From: Azospirillaceae bacterium
GTDB lineage: Bacteria > Pseudomonadota > Alphaproteobacteria > Azospirillales > Azospirillaceae
DNA length: 35,253 nt
Direction of reading: 5' to 3'
Assembly: GCA_028281465.1 (NCBI GenBank)
Contig: JANQJV010000381.1
Span: forward strand, 1 to 35,253
A model generated the notes under the pieces. The model was not told the DNA's origin. It searched no databases and was given only the letters and a program-made list of their open reading frames with translations. Below, piece after piece: positions 26,310 through 34,564 of this stretch (the stretch's first letter is position 1; each line of letters begins with the position of its first letter). Position numbers and translations under genes: made by a program.

Positions 26310-29108
26310 ATGCACGGAACCCATCCCGTCCGCGGTCGGTTGACGGATCATCTCATGACCGGTGTCTCTACGCGGGCGATGCTGCTTTGCGGGTGCTTGG
26401 CTCTGGGTGGGGGCGTCCTTCTATCGGCCCCTACCGCCCGCGCCGCCAACGACGCCCTCACACCCGGATCTGGGGACACCGAGATCGAGGGCATTGATAC
26501 TTGGGACCTGAATGCGGCTCAAGGCGCCGCCGATGCCAATCTGAATTTCGACAATGGTGGCGGCTCGAATTTCCTGACCATTCGCAACTCCGGCACGAAT
26601 AACCAGACTGCTAGTGTTGGCACGATCGCGGTAATCGATAACAATGGCACTCACAAGATCGTTCTTGGTGATCCGAACCAGTCGACGTCAAACGTCCTCA
26701 TCGTGAATGGAGTCGTGTCCGGCGATGTGGCAACCGACGATAATGATCTTGATCTGGAAATCAGAGGCGGACGCGACGGAAACTCGAACACCGTGGAATT
26801 CCGCTCCAATGTCAACACCGGATTTGGGGTCATCCAATTCAAGGATGGCACCATCAATGGGACAGGAAGGGCCATTGCCCGATTCACCGGCACCGGCCAA
26901 ACCGTCAATGCGAAATTCATTGGCGAAGGAGAAGGGCACGTCATCGTCGGCAACGGCGTCGATCCCGCGAGTGTCACTTTCAGCGGCGGCTTCATTGGGC
27001 GGCTGGAGGACGATACCGGACTGACGGCCCTGAACGACGACGATCCGGTCGGCCTGTTCCAGGTGCTTCCCAATGCCACCGCAACCGTGACCACCGACCT
27101 GTTCGCCGGCCGCGATTTGGCATCCGATCCCGATGACAATCCCGATGAGGTGGCCATCGACATCGACGGCACGCTGATCCTCGACGGGTCGACGGCGGCG
27201 TTCCCGGTGATCGCCAGCGGCCAGGTCGATTTCGACGGTACGGTCACCGTGACCGGACCGAACAGCCTCACCATCACAGGCGTCCAGAACCAAAACTCCG
27301 CCGGTACACCGATCGCGGTCGACGGAACCCTGACGACGCTGCTGTCCACGGCGGGTGCCACCCTCACTATCGAGTGTGCCGAGACAACCTATATTTTGTC
27401 ATTTGAGTTCGAAGGGGCCAATCCGGTCGCCTGCGACAATCCCGTAACCATCGGTGCCAACACCAACACGACGCTCAACGTCGGCAACCAGATCGTCTTG
27501 AGAGGCGGGGCGCTTCCCGATATCCGGGGCATGAGCAATACCAACCGCGTCGCCGGCGGTCCGGTGACCATCGGTGGCGCCGGCACCACCACGCGTATTG
27601 TGATCAACCGGTCCGCCACTTTCGATCCGACCACGACCGCGGTGATCGATGCCACGGCAGTGCCGGTCACGATCCACGAAGGCGGGACGATCACCGTCTC
27701 GCTCGGTACCAATACGGGGCCGGCCTATGTGGTGAGCGACAAGATCGTGGTGATCGACAGCAGCACCCAGGTCCAGGGCAGCGCTAGCGGCCCAACCACT
27801 TACTCGGCATTGATTGCCAACGGAACGATCGTCCTCGTCGACACGGCAACGCTTGATCTGGTTCACGATACCACCAGTAACGTACAGCAAGACCTGGTCA
27901 TCACATTCGCGGTCGAGGAGACGGTGCCGGAACCAGTCGAGCAGGCGATGACGGCGACGACGAGCGCCGAGGTCGTCATCGACTGCGCGGGCAATGCCCG
28001 CACCCTGGCCGCCGGCTCCGCCGCTGCCGGGGATTCCGAAGCATTCAGTGCCCTCGCTTGCTTGACGTCGCAGGAGGAGGTCGAGACCGCGTCCGAACAG
28101 CTCACGCCCGATCCCCATGGCGGTGGCACGGTGGCCCTGATGAGCGTCACCACACAAACCAATACGGTGATCGGCTTCCGCCTCGCGTCGCTCCGGGAAA
28201 ACACCCTGTATGCCGAAAGGGCTCCCCTGGGTCTGGCGGCTGGCGATGATGGGGCGCTCCGGCACGCGGTGTGGGCCAAACCCTATACCAATCACGTCCA
28301 ACAGGGCGAACGCGGCGGGGTGGCCGGATTCGATGCCTTCACCTGGGGCATCCTCGGCGGCGTGGACACCGAATTCCTCCCCGGTGCGATCGACGGTGCA
28401 CGGGCCGGCATCAGCATCGGATATGCCGACACCCATGTGTTCGGAAGCGGCGCAGCCGATAGCGAGAACCGGATCGACAGCTATCAGGTGGCACTGTACG
28501 GCGACTACACCACCGACCGGTATTACGTGGAGGGCATTCTCGCGTTCTCCTGGAACGAGGTGGCGACACGGCGGCGAATCACGTTTGGAGGCCTCGACCG
28601 CACCGCTGAGGGCCGCTATGCCGCCCGACAGTATGCCGCCCGCTTCGACGCGGGCCTGCCGATTCGTGTTGGCGACGGCCCTGTCGTCACACCCACCGCC
28701 GGCTTCCAGTACATCCAGGTAGAGAGCGACGCCTACACCGAGACCGGTGCCGGAAACCTGAACCTCGCGGTCGATCAGGACACGCTGCGCCAGGCGCTCG
28801 GCATGGTCGGGGCCAAGGTCCATACCGACCTCGACGTTCTCGACGGACGATTGCGGCCGGAGCTGCGGGGGACGCTTCTGTACGACTTCGCCTCCGACGA
28901 GGCCGTGTCCACCGCCACCTTCACGGCCGGTGGCGCATCGTTCCAGACGACCGGCGCGGACGTCGCCGAACTCGGCGGCGCCATCGGCCTTGGCCTTGGA
29001 TTCACCAGCGACGATCAACGCTGGACCGTTTCGGCGGACTATGAGGCCACGCTCAAGGACGACTTCAGGGGCCACACCGGCATGGTCCAAGCAACTTTGC
29101 GGTTCTGA
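26310..29108 (+). CDS. Autotransporter (type Va secretion) outer-membrane protein
   Basis: A 932-residue protein. Its long signal peptide has a charged start and a hydrophobic core (MLLCGCLALGGGVLLSA) with likely cleavage after ALA-type TARA near residue 45. The passenger (about 46-640) is Asn/Gly/Thr-rich with repeated short strands (GGSNFLTIRNSGTNNQTASV, GTIVLVDTATLDLV), as expected for a beta-helix. An autotransporter beta-barrel follows from about residue 652 (HAVWAKPYTNHVQQGE). It shows alternating strands such as SYQVALYGDYTTDRYYVEG and ends in the terminal aromatic signature TLRF. AAGGAGA lies 6 nt before the ATG at 26310. The passenger carries four cysteines in two pairs, which is unusual for this class. 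The function of the passenger is unknown; I see no protease or adhesin motif. Confidence 0.92.
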   Translation: MHGTHPVRGRLTDHLMTGVSTRAMLLCGCLALGGGVLLSAPTARAANDALTPGSGDTEIEGIDTWDLNAAQGAADANLNFDNGGGSNFLTIRNSGTNNQTASVGTIAVIDNNGTHKIVLGDPNQSTSNVLIVNGVVSGDVATDDNDLDLEIRGGRDGNSNTVEFRSNVNTGFGVIQFKDGTINGTGRAIARFTGTGQTVNAKFIGEGEGHVIVGNGVDPASVTFSGGFIGRLEDDTGLTALNDDDPVGLFQVLPNATATVTTDLFAGRDLASDPDDNPDEVAIDIDGTLILDGSTAAFPVIASGQVDFDGTVTVTGPNSLTITGVQNQNSAGTPIAVDGTLTTLLSTAGATLTIECAETTYILSFEFEGANPVACDNPVTIGANTNTTLNVGNQIVLRGGALPDIRGMSNTNRVAGGPVTIGGAGTTTRIVINRSATFDPTTTAVIDATAVPVTIHEGGTITVSLGTNTGPAYVVSDKIVVIDSSTQVQGSASGPTTYSALIANGTIVLVDTATLDLVHDTTSNVQQDLVITFAVEETVPEPVEQAMTATTSAEVVIDCAGNARTLAAGSAAAGDSEAFSALACLTSQEEVETASEQLTPDPHGGGTVALMSVTTQTNTVIGFRLASLRENTLYAERAPLGLAAGDDGALRHAVWAKPYTNHVQQGERGGVAGFDAFTWGILGGVDTEFLPGAIDGARAGISIGYADTHVFGSGAADSENRIDSYQVALYGDYTTDRYYVEGILAFSWNEVATRRRITFGGLDRTAEGRYAARQYAARFDAGLPIRVGDGPVVTPTAGFQYIQVESDAYTETGAGNLNLAVDQDTLRQALGMVGAKVHTDLDVLDGRLRPELRGTLLYDFASDEAVSTATFTAGGASFQTTGADVAELGGAIGLGLGFTSDDQRWTVSADYEATLKDDFRGHTGMVQATLRF

Positions 29109-29190
29109 ATCTCGGTGGGGCGGCGCTCGCATACGCCGCTCCGCTCGAAAACCCATGACGCCGGACGACCGACCTTCCTTACCGATCCGC

Positions 29191-30438
29191 CTAAACGTCG
29201 CTCGATGCCGTGTTGCCGATGGCGCGCCGCCGACCCATGATGCCGCGATAGATGTCGGAATCGTCGACCACCCCGACCAGCCGACCGTCCTGCACCATGA
29301 GCAGCGGCCAATCGCTCTCGTGGCGAAAGGCGATGGCACGCCGGATCGGCAGGTCGGGCGTCGTGGCCACGACCTGGTCGGCGCTCAGATCTTGGGGCAC
29401 ATCCGCTTCCGTGCAGACCGTCGGGTGAATGGTCGCTCCATCCAGCCGGAGCTCGCCGATGGCGTCATCCGGCGTCAGACGCACGCGAAGACGGCCGGGT
29501 GGATCCAGCGCAATGGTGCCGTCCGCCTCGCGCGGCAAGCCGTCAAGGCCGCGCATCAGGGTGCGGCCGCGCAGCACATTGAGCGGATTCACTTGGGAAA
29601 CGAAGGCGGCGACATAGTCGTTGGCCGGTTGCAGGACGATTTCCTCCGGCGTGCCATACTGAATGATGCGACCACCGTCCATGATGGCGATGTGATTGCC
29701 CAGTTTGAGCGCCTCGTCCAGGTCGTGGCTGACGAACAGGATGGTCTTCTTCAGGCGCTTCTGCACGGCCAGCAATTCGTCCTGCAAACGGTCCCGGATC
29801 AGCGGGTCCAAAGCCGAAAATGGTTCGTCCATCAACAGGATATCGGCATCGGTGGCAAACGCCCGAGCCAGACCGACGCGCTGCTGCATGCCACCCGACA
29901 GCTCATGGGCGAACTTGTCCTCCCAACCGTCGAGTTGGACCAACGCCAGCATGTCTCGGACGATCCGGTCCCGGTCCTGCTTCCGCGTGCGGCGCAACTC
30001 CAGACCAAGGGCGACGTTCTCGGCCACGGTGCGCCAGGGCAGGAGAGCGAATTGCTGGAACACCATGGCGACGCGGGTGCGGCGGATGGCCCGCAGGGTG
30101 CGGGCGTCGCACGCTGCGATGTCGACTGGCGCGCCGCCGGCCCGGTCGGCAACCAGAACCCGGCCACGCGCCGCTGTGTTGAGCCCGTTGACACAGCGCA
30201 GTAGTGTCGATTTGCCCGATCCACTCAACCCCATCAACACACAGAGTTCACCTTCGTGAACGGTCAGATGGGCGTCGGCCACCCCCAGGACCGCCCCCGT
30301 CTCCTGCAAGATCATTTGGCGGTCGGCCCCGTCGTCGATCCGTGTCAAGGCGGCTTGACGTTGCTCCGCCCGGGTGGCGAAGACGACGTCGACGGCTTCA
30401 AAGCGCACCGCCGGTGTCTTGTCCGCGTCTGCGCTCAT
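29191..30438 (-). CDS. choV: Choline ABC transporter, ATP-binding protein
   Basis: A 415-residue ATPase of the quaternary-amine (ProV/OpuA) class. Walker A is GLSGSGKST (70-78), the Q-loop is MVFQQFALLPWRTV, the signature is LSGGMQQR (180-187), Walker B is ILLMDEP (200-206) and the switch His lies in FVSHDLDEAL. The extra C-terminal region (about 280-415) ends in a CBS-like unit (WPLLMVQDGRLVGVVDDSDI), as in ProV-type regulators of uptake. Its ATG overlaps the choW stop by 4 bp. Substrate assignment to choline is by the neighbouring ChoX and GMC dehydrogenase, so a broader betaine/choline range is possible. Confidence 0.9.
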   Translation of the reverse strand: MSADADKTPAVRFEAVDVVFATRAEQRQAALTRIDDGADRQMILQETGAVLGVADAHLTVHEGELCVLMGLSGSGKSTLLRCVNGLNTAARGRVLVADRAGGAPVDIAACDARTLRAIRRTRVAMVFQQFALLPWRTVAENVALGLELRRTRKQDRDRIVRDMLALVQLDGWEDKFAHELSGGMQQRVGLARAFATDADILLMDEPFSALDPLIRDRLQDELLAVQKRLKKTILFVSHDLDEALKLGNHIAIMDGGRIIQYGTPEEIVLQPANDYVAAFVSQVNPLNVLRGRTLMRGLDGLPREADGTIALDPPGRLRVRLTPDDAIGELRLDGATIHPTVCTEADVPQDLSADQVVATTPDLPIRRAIAFRHESDWPLLMVQDGRLVGVVDDSDIYRGIMGRRRAIGNTASSDV

Positions 30439-31286
30439 TTGGCAGCTCCCCGACGGCCGGCCGGGCGTTTGACGATCCGATCGAGCAGGATCGCCAGGAT
30501 CACGATCGACAAGCCGGCCTCGAACCCCATGCCGACATTAACCGTGTTCAACGCCCGCACCACCGGCTTGCCGAGACCGTCGGCACCGACCAGGGCGGCA
30601 ATCACGACCATGGACAGGGACAGCATGATGCATTGGGTCAAGCCGGCCATGATGGTCGGCAGTGCATGCGGCAGCTCGATCTTCCACAACACGTCCCATT
30701 TGGTCGCGCCGAAGGCCTCGCCGGCCTCGATCAACGGCCGCGGCACGGAGCTGATGCCAAGATAGGTCAGGCGGATCGGTGCCGGCAGCGCGAACACCAC
30801 GGTCGAGATGAGCCCCGGCACCACGCCGAGGCCGAACAGGATCAAGGTCGGGATCAGATAGACGAAGGTCGGAATGGTTTGCATCAGGTCCAGCACCGGC
30901 TGGATCATGGCGTAGAGCCAGGGGCGATGCGCCGCGACGATGCCGATCGGGACGCCGATGATCATGCAGGTGGCGGTGGCACACAAAACCAACGCCAGCG
31001 TCTCCATGGTGGCTTCCCAATAGCCAAGGTTGATGATGAAGAGCAGGCTGAACACGCAGGCCAAGGTCAGACGGATCGACCGATGCAGCAACCACGCCAG
31101 GAAAGCGATCAACCCGACGACGGCCAGCGGATGCATCCAAAGCAGAAAGTCGATCAACGCCTCAATCTGAAATCCAACCACATCTGATATGAAGTTAAAG
31201 AACCAGGCGGCATGCTCGTCAAGCAGATCCACACCGTCACGAATCCAGTTCCCCAACGGAATCTTGTTGTCGGTCAGCCAGTCCAC
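30435..31286 (-). CDS. choW: Choline ABC transporter, permease
   Basis: A 283-residue inner-membrane permease of the ProW/OpuAB type. After a short polar N-terminus it has six or so hydrophobic spans (HPLAVVGLIAFLAWLL, LTLACVFSLLFIINLGYW, LALVLCATATCMIIGVPIGI, TFVYLIPTLILFGLG and others). The EAA-type coupling loop is EAGEAFGATKWDVLWKIELP. It is translationally coupled to choV (ATGA overlap). It is separated from choX by 424 bp containing repeat copy 3, so it may depend on read-through or on its own promoter. Confidence 0.93.
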   Translation of the reverse strand: MDWLTDNKIPLGNWIRDGVDLLDEHAAWFFNFISDVVGFQIEALIDFLLWMHPLAVVGLIAFLAWLLHRSIRLTLACVFSLLFIINLGYWEATMETLALVLCATATCMIIGVPIGIVAAHRPWLYAMIQPVLDLMQTIPTFVYLIPTLILFGLGVVPGLISTVVFALPAPIRLTYLGISSVPRPLIEAGEAFGATKWDVLWKIELPHALPTIMAGLTQCIMLSLSMVVIAALVGADGLGKPVVRALNTVNVGMGFEAGLSIVILAILLDRIVKRPAGRRGAAK

Positions 31287-31710
31287 GGATCAAACCTCCG
31301 AGAAGATGCGACAGGCGGGTCAGGGAAAGCCGCTGCTATGAAAACTCAACGGATTTTTCTTTACATATCAATAGCTTAGCTCTGGCCCGAGCAAGGGGCA
31401 CAAAGGGTTAAGACCAACGGCCCGAAACACTGACCGATCCTCGGGCCGCCCTGTTTCGGAGCGCCGGCATCCGTGCCGGCTGGACCGCCGGCGTCCAGCC
31501 GGCCCGGACCCCGCCCAGCAGCCGGCCGCCAAGATGGCGGCGGTCCAGCCGGCAGGGATGCCGGCGCTCCTCGTTCAGTGCCGAAACCGACCGTGTCGTC
31601 AAGGCAGGCCATGGGTATAAGTTATTGATGTAGAGGGTAAATTCCGTCCAGTTGTCGTAGCGGGGGGGGCGTTCACGCGATCGAACGATCATCGATGAGA
31701 GCCGTTGGCA
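31287..31710. other. Intergenic interval splitting choX from choWV
   Basis: No gene is supported in these 424 bp. Repeat copy 3 fills 31413-31622. The flanks are comparatively AT-rich (for example 31340-31380 and 31610-31650). In related choXWV loci the three genes usually follow one another closely, so the gap is unusual. No promoter for choW can be named with confidence. Confidence 0.55.
31413..31622 (+). repeat. Dispersed palindromic repeat, copy 3 (most complete)
   Basis: About 210 bp. The left part has the CCGAAACA/TGTTTCGG and GGCCCGA/TCGGGCC dyads. The core is a 33-bp inverted repeat (31458-31490 and 31538-31570), with a single mismatch, around a 47-nt centre. A tail, CCGAAACCGACCGTGTCGTC, ends at the GCCATGGGTAT segment near 31620 and is shared with copy 4. 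TCCAGCCGGC is present twice inside (31494-31503 and 31544-31553). As RNA it would fold into a very long GC-rich stem. No frame is credible, and no transposase or target duplication is visible. Confidence 0.9.
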
Positions 31711-32658
31711 TCACCCGTCAAGGCCGAGATGCTGCCGGACCGCCTGCAGACCGGGGGTGCCGTCGCGTGCCGACACGCCGTCGAGCCAGCCCTCCAGAAT
31801 GCCGGGGTTCGTCCGCAGCCAGTCGGCCGCAGCGTCATTCGGCACCTCGCCGTCTTCCAGGATCGCCCCCATGATCTCGTTTTCCATCGTCAGCGTGAAG
31901 ATCAGGTTCTTCAGCAGCGCGCCGACATTGGGGCACTCTTCGACGTAGCCCTTGCGCGTGTTGGTGTAGACCGTGGCGCCGCCGAAATTCGGCCCGAACA
32001 CGTCGTCGCCGCCGTCGAGATAGGTCAGGTCGAAGCGGGCGTTCATCGGATGCGGTTCCCAGGCCAGGAATACCACCGCCCGGTCGCGCCGCACGGCGCG
32101 GGCCACCTGGGCCAGCATGCCCTGCTCGGAGGATTCGACCACCTCGAACCCGCCGAGACCGAACCGGTCTTCATCGATCATGGACTGGATCAGCCGGTTG
32201 CCGTCGTTGCCCGGCTCAATACCGTAGATCTTGCCGTCCAGGGCATCCTCGAACCGAGCGATATCGGCGAAATCGGTCAGGCCCTGCTCGGCCAGCGTGG
32301 TCGGCACGGCCAGCGTATACTTGGCCCCTTCCAGATTAACGCCAACGATGTCGACCGAACCTTCGTCGCGATACGGAGCGATGTCGGCTTCCATGGTCGG
32401 CATCCAATTGCCCAGAAAGACGTCGATATCGCCATTCTTCAGGCTGATGTAGGTGACCGGGACCGAGAGCACGTCGGCTTCCGGCCGGTAGCCGAGACCG
32501 GACAGAACGACGCTCGTGGCGGCCGTTGTCGCCGTGATGTCGGTCCAACCGACATCGGAAAAGCGGACTGTGGTGCAGGCATCCGGGTCGGTCGCAGCCA
32601 GGGCAATCGCCGGCGTCAAACCCAGGGCCAGGACCGTCGATCGAAGCAGCCCCTTCAT
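31711..32658 (-). CDS. choX: Choline ABC transporter, substrate-binding protein
   Basis: A periplasmic binding protein of 315 residues with a signal peptide (MKGLLRSTVLALGLTPAIALA, cut near residue 21). The choline pocket of Sinorhizobium ChoX (Trp43, Trp90, Tyr119, Trp205, with Asp45 and Asn156) is matched with exactly the same spacing: Trp38, Trp85, Tyr114, Trp200, Asp40 and Asn151. They sit in DVGWTDI, GNWMPTM, GAKYTLAVP, FLAWEPHPMN and GNDGN. This is strong evidence for choline, perhaps also acetylcholine, rather than glycine betaine. The ATG at 32658 is chosen because the signal peptide starts there; the longer frame has no such start. It is transcribed towards choW and diverges from the betA-like gene. 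Confidence 0.94.
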   Translation of the reverse strand: MKGLLRSTVLALGLTPAIALAATDPDACTTVRFSDVGWTDITATTAATSVVLSGLGYRPEADVLSVPVTYISLKNGDIDVFLGNWMPTMEADIAPYRDEGSVDIVGVNLEGAKYTLAVPTTLAEQGLTDFADIARFEDALDGKIYGIEPGNDGNRLIQSMIDEDRFGLGGFEVVESSEQGMLAQVARAVRRDRAVVFLAWEPHPMNARFDLTYLDGGDDVFGPNFGGATVYTNTRKGYVEECPNVGALLKNLIFTLTMENEIMGAILEDGEVPNDAAADWLRTNPGILEGWLDGVSARDGTPGLQAVRQHLGLDG

Positions 32659-32884
32659 AAGGCAGGTCCCCCGCAATGGTTTCGTTTCGTAGCTGCCGGC
32701 CGTCTTGTCGGCGGTTTGGAACCGCGGGCCGGCGAGGGTGAAGGCCGGAAACAGTCGCACAGCAAATTCTTAATGCCAATCCTAATCCATGCTAAGGGAG
32801 TCCGGATTGGCGGGCGGAGCGGCCTCGCGACCGCTCGCCGCTCCAATGTTTCGGCGAGTCCATCTGAACAGGAGTTGAGCACCC
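32659..32884. promoter_or_regulatory. choX/betA divergent region with overlapping dyads
   Basis: A 226-bp divergent promoter region. GCCAATCC (32775-32782) pairs with GGATTGGC (32804-32811). To its right GGAGCGGC (32816-32823) can pair with GCCGCTCC (32837-32844). Alternatively GAGCGG (32817-32822) can pair with CCGCTC (32831-32836). The two right-hand pairings exclude each other. Operator sites or an attenuator for the betA-like gene are possible. No betI regulator gene is in the window. Confidence 0.4.
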
Positions 32885-34564
32885 ATGGGCCGGGCGATCC
32901 CGAACCGGGACTATGATTTCATTATCGTTGGCGCCGGCTCCGCCGGCTGCGTGCTGGCCAATCGGTTGACCGAAGACGCCGACGTCCGGGTCCTGTTGCT
33001 GGAAGCCGGCGGCAAGGATCGCAGCCTGTTCATCCATATGCCCTCGGCGCTCAGCTATCCGATGAACGACCCCAAGCTGAGCTGGCAATTCCACACCGAG
33101 CCGCAAGCGCATATGGACGGCCGTCGGCTACACTGGCCGCGCGGGCGGGTGCTCGGCGGATCGTCCTCGATCAACGGCATGTGCCACGTCTTCGGACATC
33201 CCTACGACTATGATCGCTGGGCCGATGAAACCGGGTTCGCCGACTGGGATCACGCCCACTGCCGCCCCTACTTCCGCAAAGCGGAACACCGCGACAAGGG
33301 CGGCGACGCATATCGCGGCGGGGCCGGTCCGACCGGTGCCGTGACGGGGCTCGGCCGCAATCCCCTCTATCACGCCTGGGTCGAGGCCGGTCGCCAAGCC
33401 GGTTACCCAGTCACCGAAGACCAGAACGGCTTCCAGCAGGAAGGCTTCGGCGACATGCAACGAACCATCGAGCGCGGCCGGCGTTCGAGCACCGCGGTGG
33501 CGTATCTGCGCCCGGTCCTGGGACGGCCGAATCTCACCGTGGTCATCCGCGCCGTGACCACGCGGGTCTTGATCGAAAACGGTCGGGCGGTCGGGGTCTG
33601 CGTCAGCATCAAGGGCGGCCGTGAGCAGACGGTGCGCGCGACCCGCGAGGTGATCGTCAGCAGCGGACCGCTCAACACGCCGAAGCTCCTCATGCTGTCA
33701 GGGATCGGCGATCCGGCACAGTTGAAGGCCCACGGCCTTCCGGTGCATACCGACCTGCCCGGCGTCGGCGCCAATCTGCAGGATCATCTGGAAGTCTATA
33801 TCCAGCACGCCTGCACCCAACCGATCACGCTGTACGGCGCCCAGGCACCGGCGGCCAAGGCGCGGATCGGTTTGGAATGGCTCTTGTTCAAGACCGGGCT
33901 CGGCGCCACCAGTCATTTCGAGGCCGGCGGGTTCATCCGCAGCGCGCCCGGATACAGTCATCCAAACATCCAGTATCATTTCCTCCCGATCGCGATCAAT
34001 TACGACGGTTCCAACCCCTCGGACCGTCATGGCTATCAGGCACACATGGGCCCGATGCGCCCGACCAGCCGCGGCACCGTGACCCTGCGCTCCGCCGACC
34101 CGCGCGACGACCCGGTCATCGATCCGAACTGCCTGTCGACGGAGCGGGACGTGCGCGAATTCCGCGACGGCGTTAAACTGACCCGCGACGTGTTCGCACA
34201 GTCTGCCTTCGATCCGTTCCGGGGCGAGGAGCTGCGCCCAGGTCCATCGGTCAAGACCGACGCCGAAATCGACGCCTTCGTGCGCGCCTATGCCGAGAGT
34301 GCCTACCATCCAAGCTGTACTTGCAAGATGGGCGCCGGCGACGACCCCATGGCCGTGGTCGACGGGGCGGGACGGGTCTATCGGCTCGACGGTCTGCGCG
34401 TGATCGACAGCTCGATCATGCCGTCGATCCCCTCCGGCAACCTCAACCTGCCGACGATCATGCTCACGGAGAAGCTGGCCGATCGCCTCCGCGGCCGCGA
34501 TCCCCTGCACGCCACACCGGTGCCGGTCTACGAACCGGCAGACTGGCAGACCCGGCAGCGGTGA
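32885..34564 (+). CDS. betA: GMC-family choline dehydrogenase
   Basis: A 559-residue FAD flavoprotein of the glucose-methanol-choline family, the length of BetA. The dinucleotide-binding motif is IIVGAGSAGCVLANRL (about 13-28), and the FAD-proximal region is WPRGRVLGGSSSINGM. Signature 2 reads SSGPLNTPKLLMLSGIG, the catalytic His475 lies in YHPSCTCKMG, and the C-terminal motif is PSGNLNLPTIMLTEKLAD. Divergence from choX makes choline the likely substrate, oxidised to betaine aldehyde at the membrane or cytoplasm. The region after GGSSSING reads MCHVFGHPYDYDRW, where BetA usually has MVYIRGH-like residues, so another alcohol substrate is possible. BetB and BetI are not seen. AGGAG lies about 12 nt before the ATG. 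Confidence 0.88.
   Translation: MGRAIPNRDYDFIIVGAGSAGCVLANRLTEDADVRVLLLEAGGKDRSLFIHMPSALSYPMNDPKLSWQFHTEPQAHMDGRRLHWPRGRVLGGSSSINGMCHVFGHPYDYDRWADETGFADWDHAHCRPYFRKAEHRDKGGDAYRGGAGPTGAVTGLGRNPLYHAWVEAGRQAGYPVTEDQNGFQQEGFGDMQRTIERGRRSSTAVAYLRPVLGRPNLTVVIRAVTTRVLIENGRAVGVCVSIKGGREQTVRATREVIVSSGPLNTPKLLMLSGIGDPAQLKAHGLPVHTDLPGVGANLQDHLEVYIQHACTQPITLYGAQAPAAKARIGLEWLLFKTGLGATSHFEAGGFIRSAPGYSHPNIQYHFLPIAINYDGSNPSDRHGYQAHMGPMRPTSRGTVTLRSADPRDDPVIDPNCLSTERDVREFRDGVKLTRDVFAQSAFDPFRGEELRPGPSVKTDAEIDAFVRAYAESAYHPSCTCKMGAGDDPMAVVDGAGRVYRLDGLRVIDSSIMPSIPSGNLNLPTIMLTEKLADRLRGRDPLHATPVPVYEPADWQTRQR

Noticed and set aside
27399-29339. 646-codon minus-strand frame under the autotransporter
   Set aside because: Antisense shadow; the plus strand has a signal peptide, a beta-barrel and a proper ribosome site.
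31376-31692. Short open frames within repeat copies, such as RLDRRHLGGRLLGGVRAGW-like translations
   Set aside because: The same translation recurs in each copy because of the repeat itself. The palindrome keeps frames open on both strands and there is no ribosome site.
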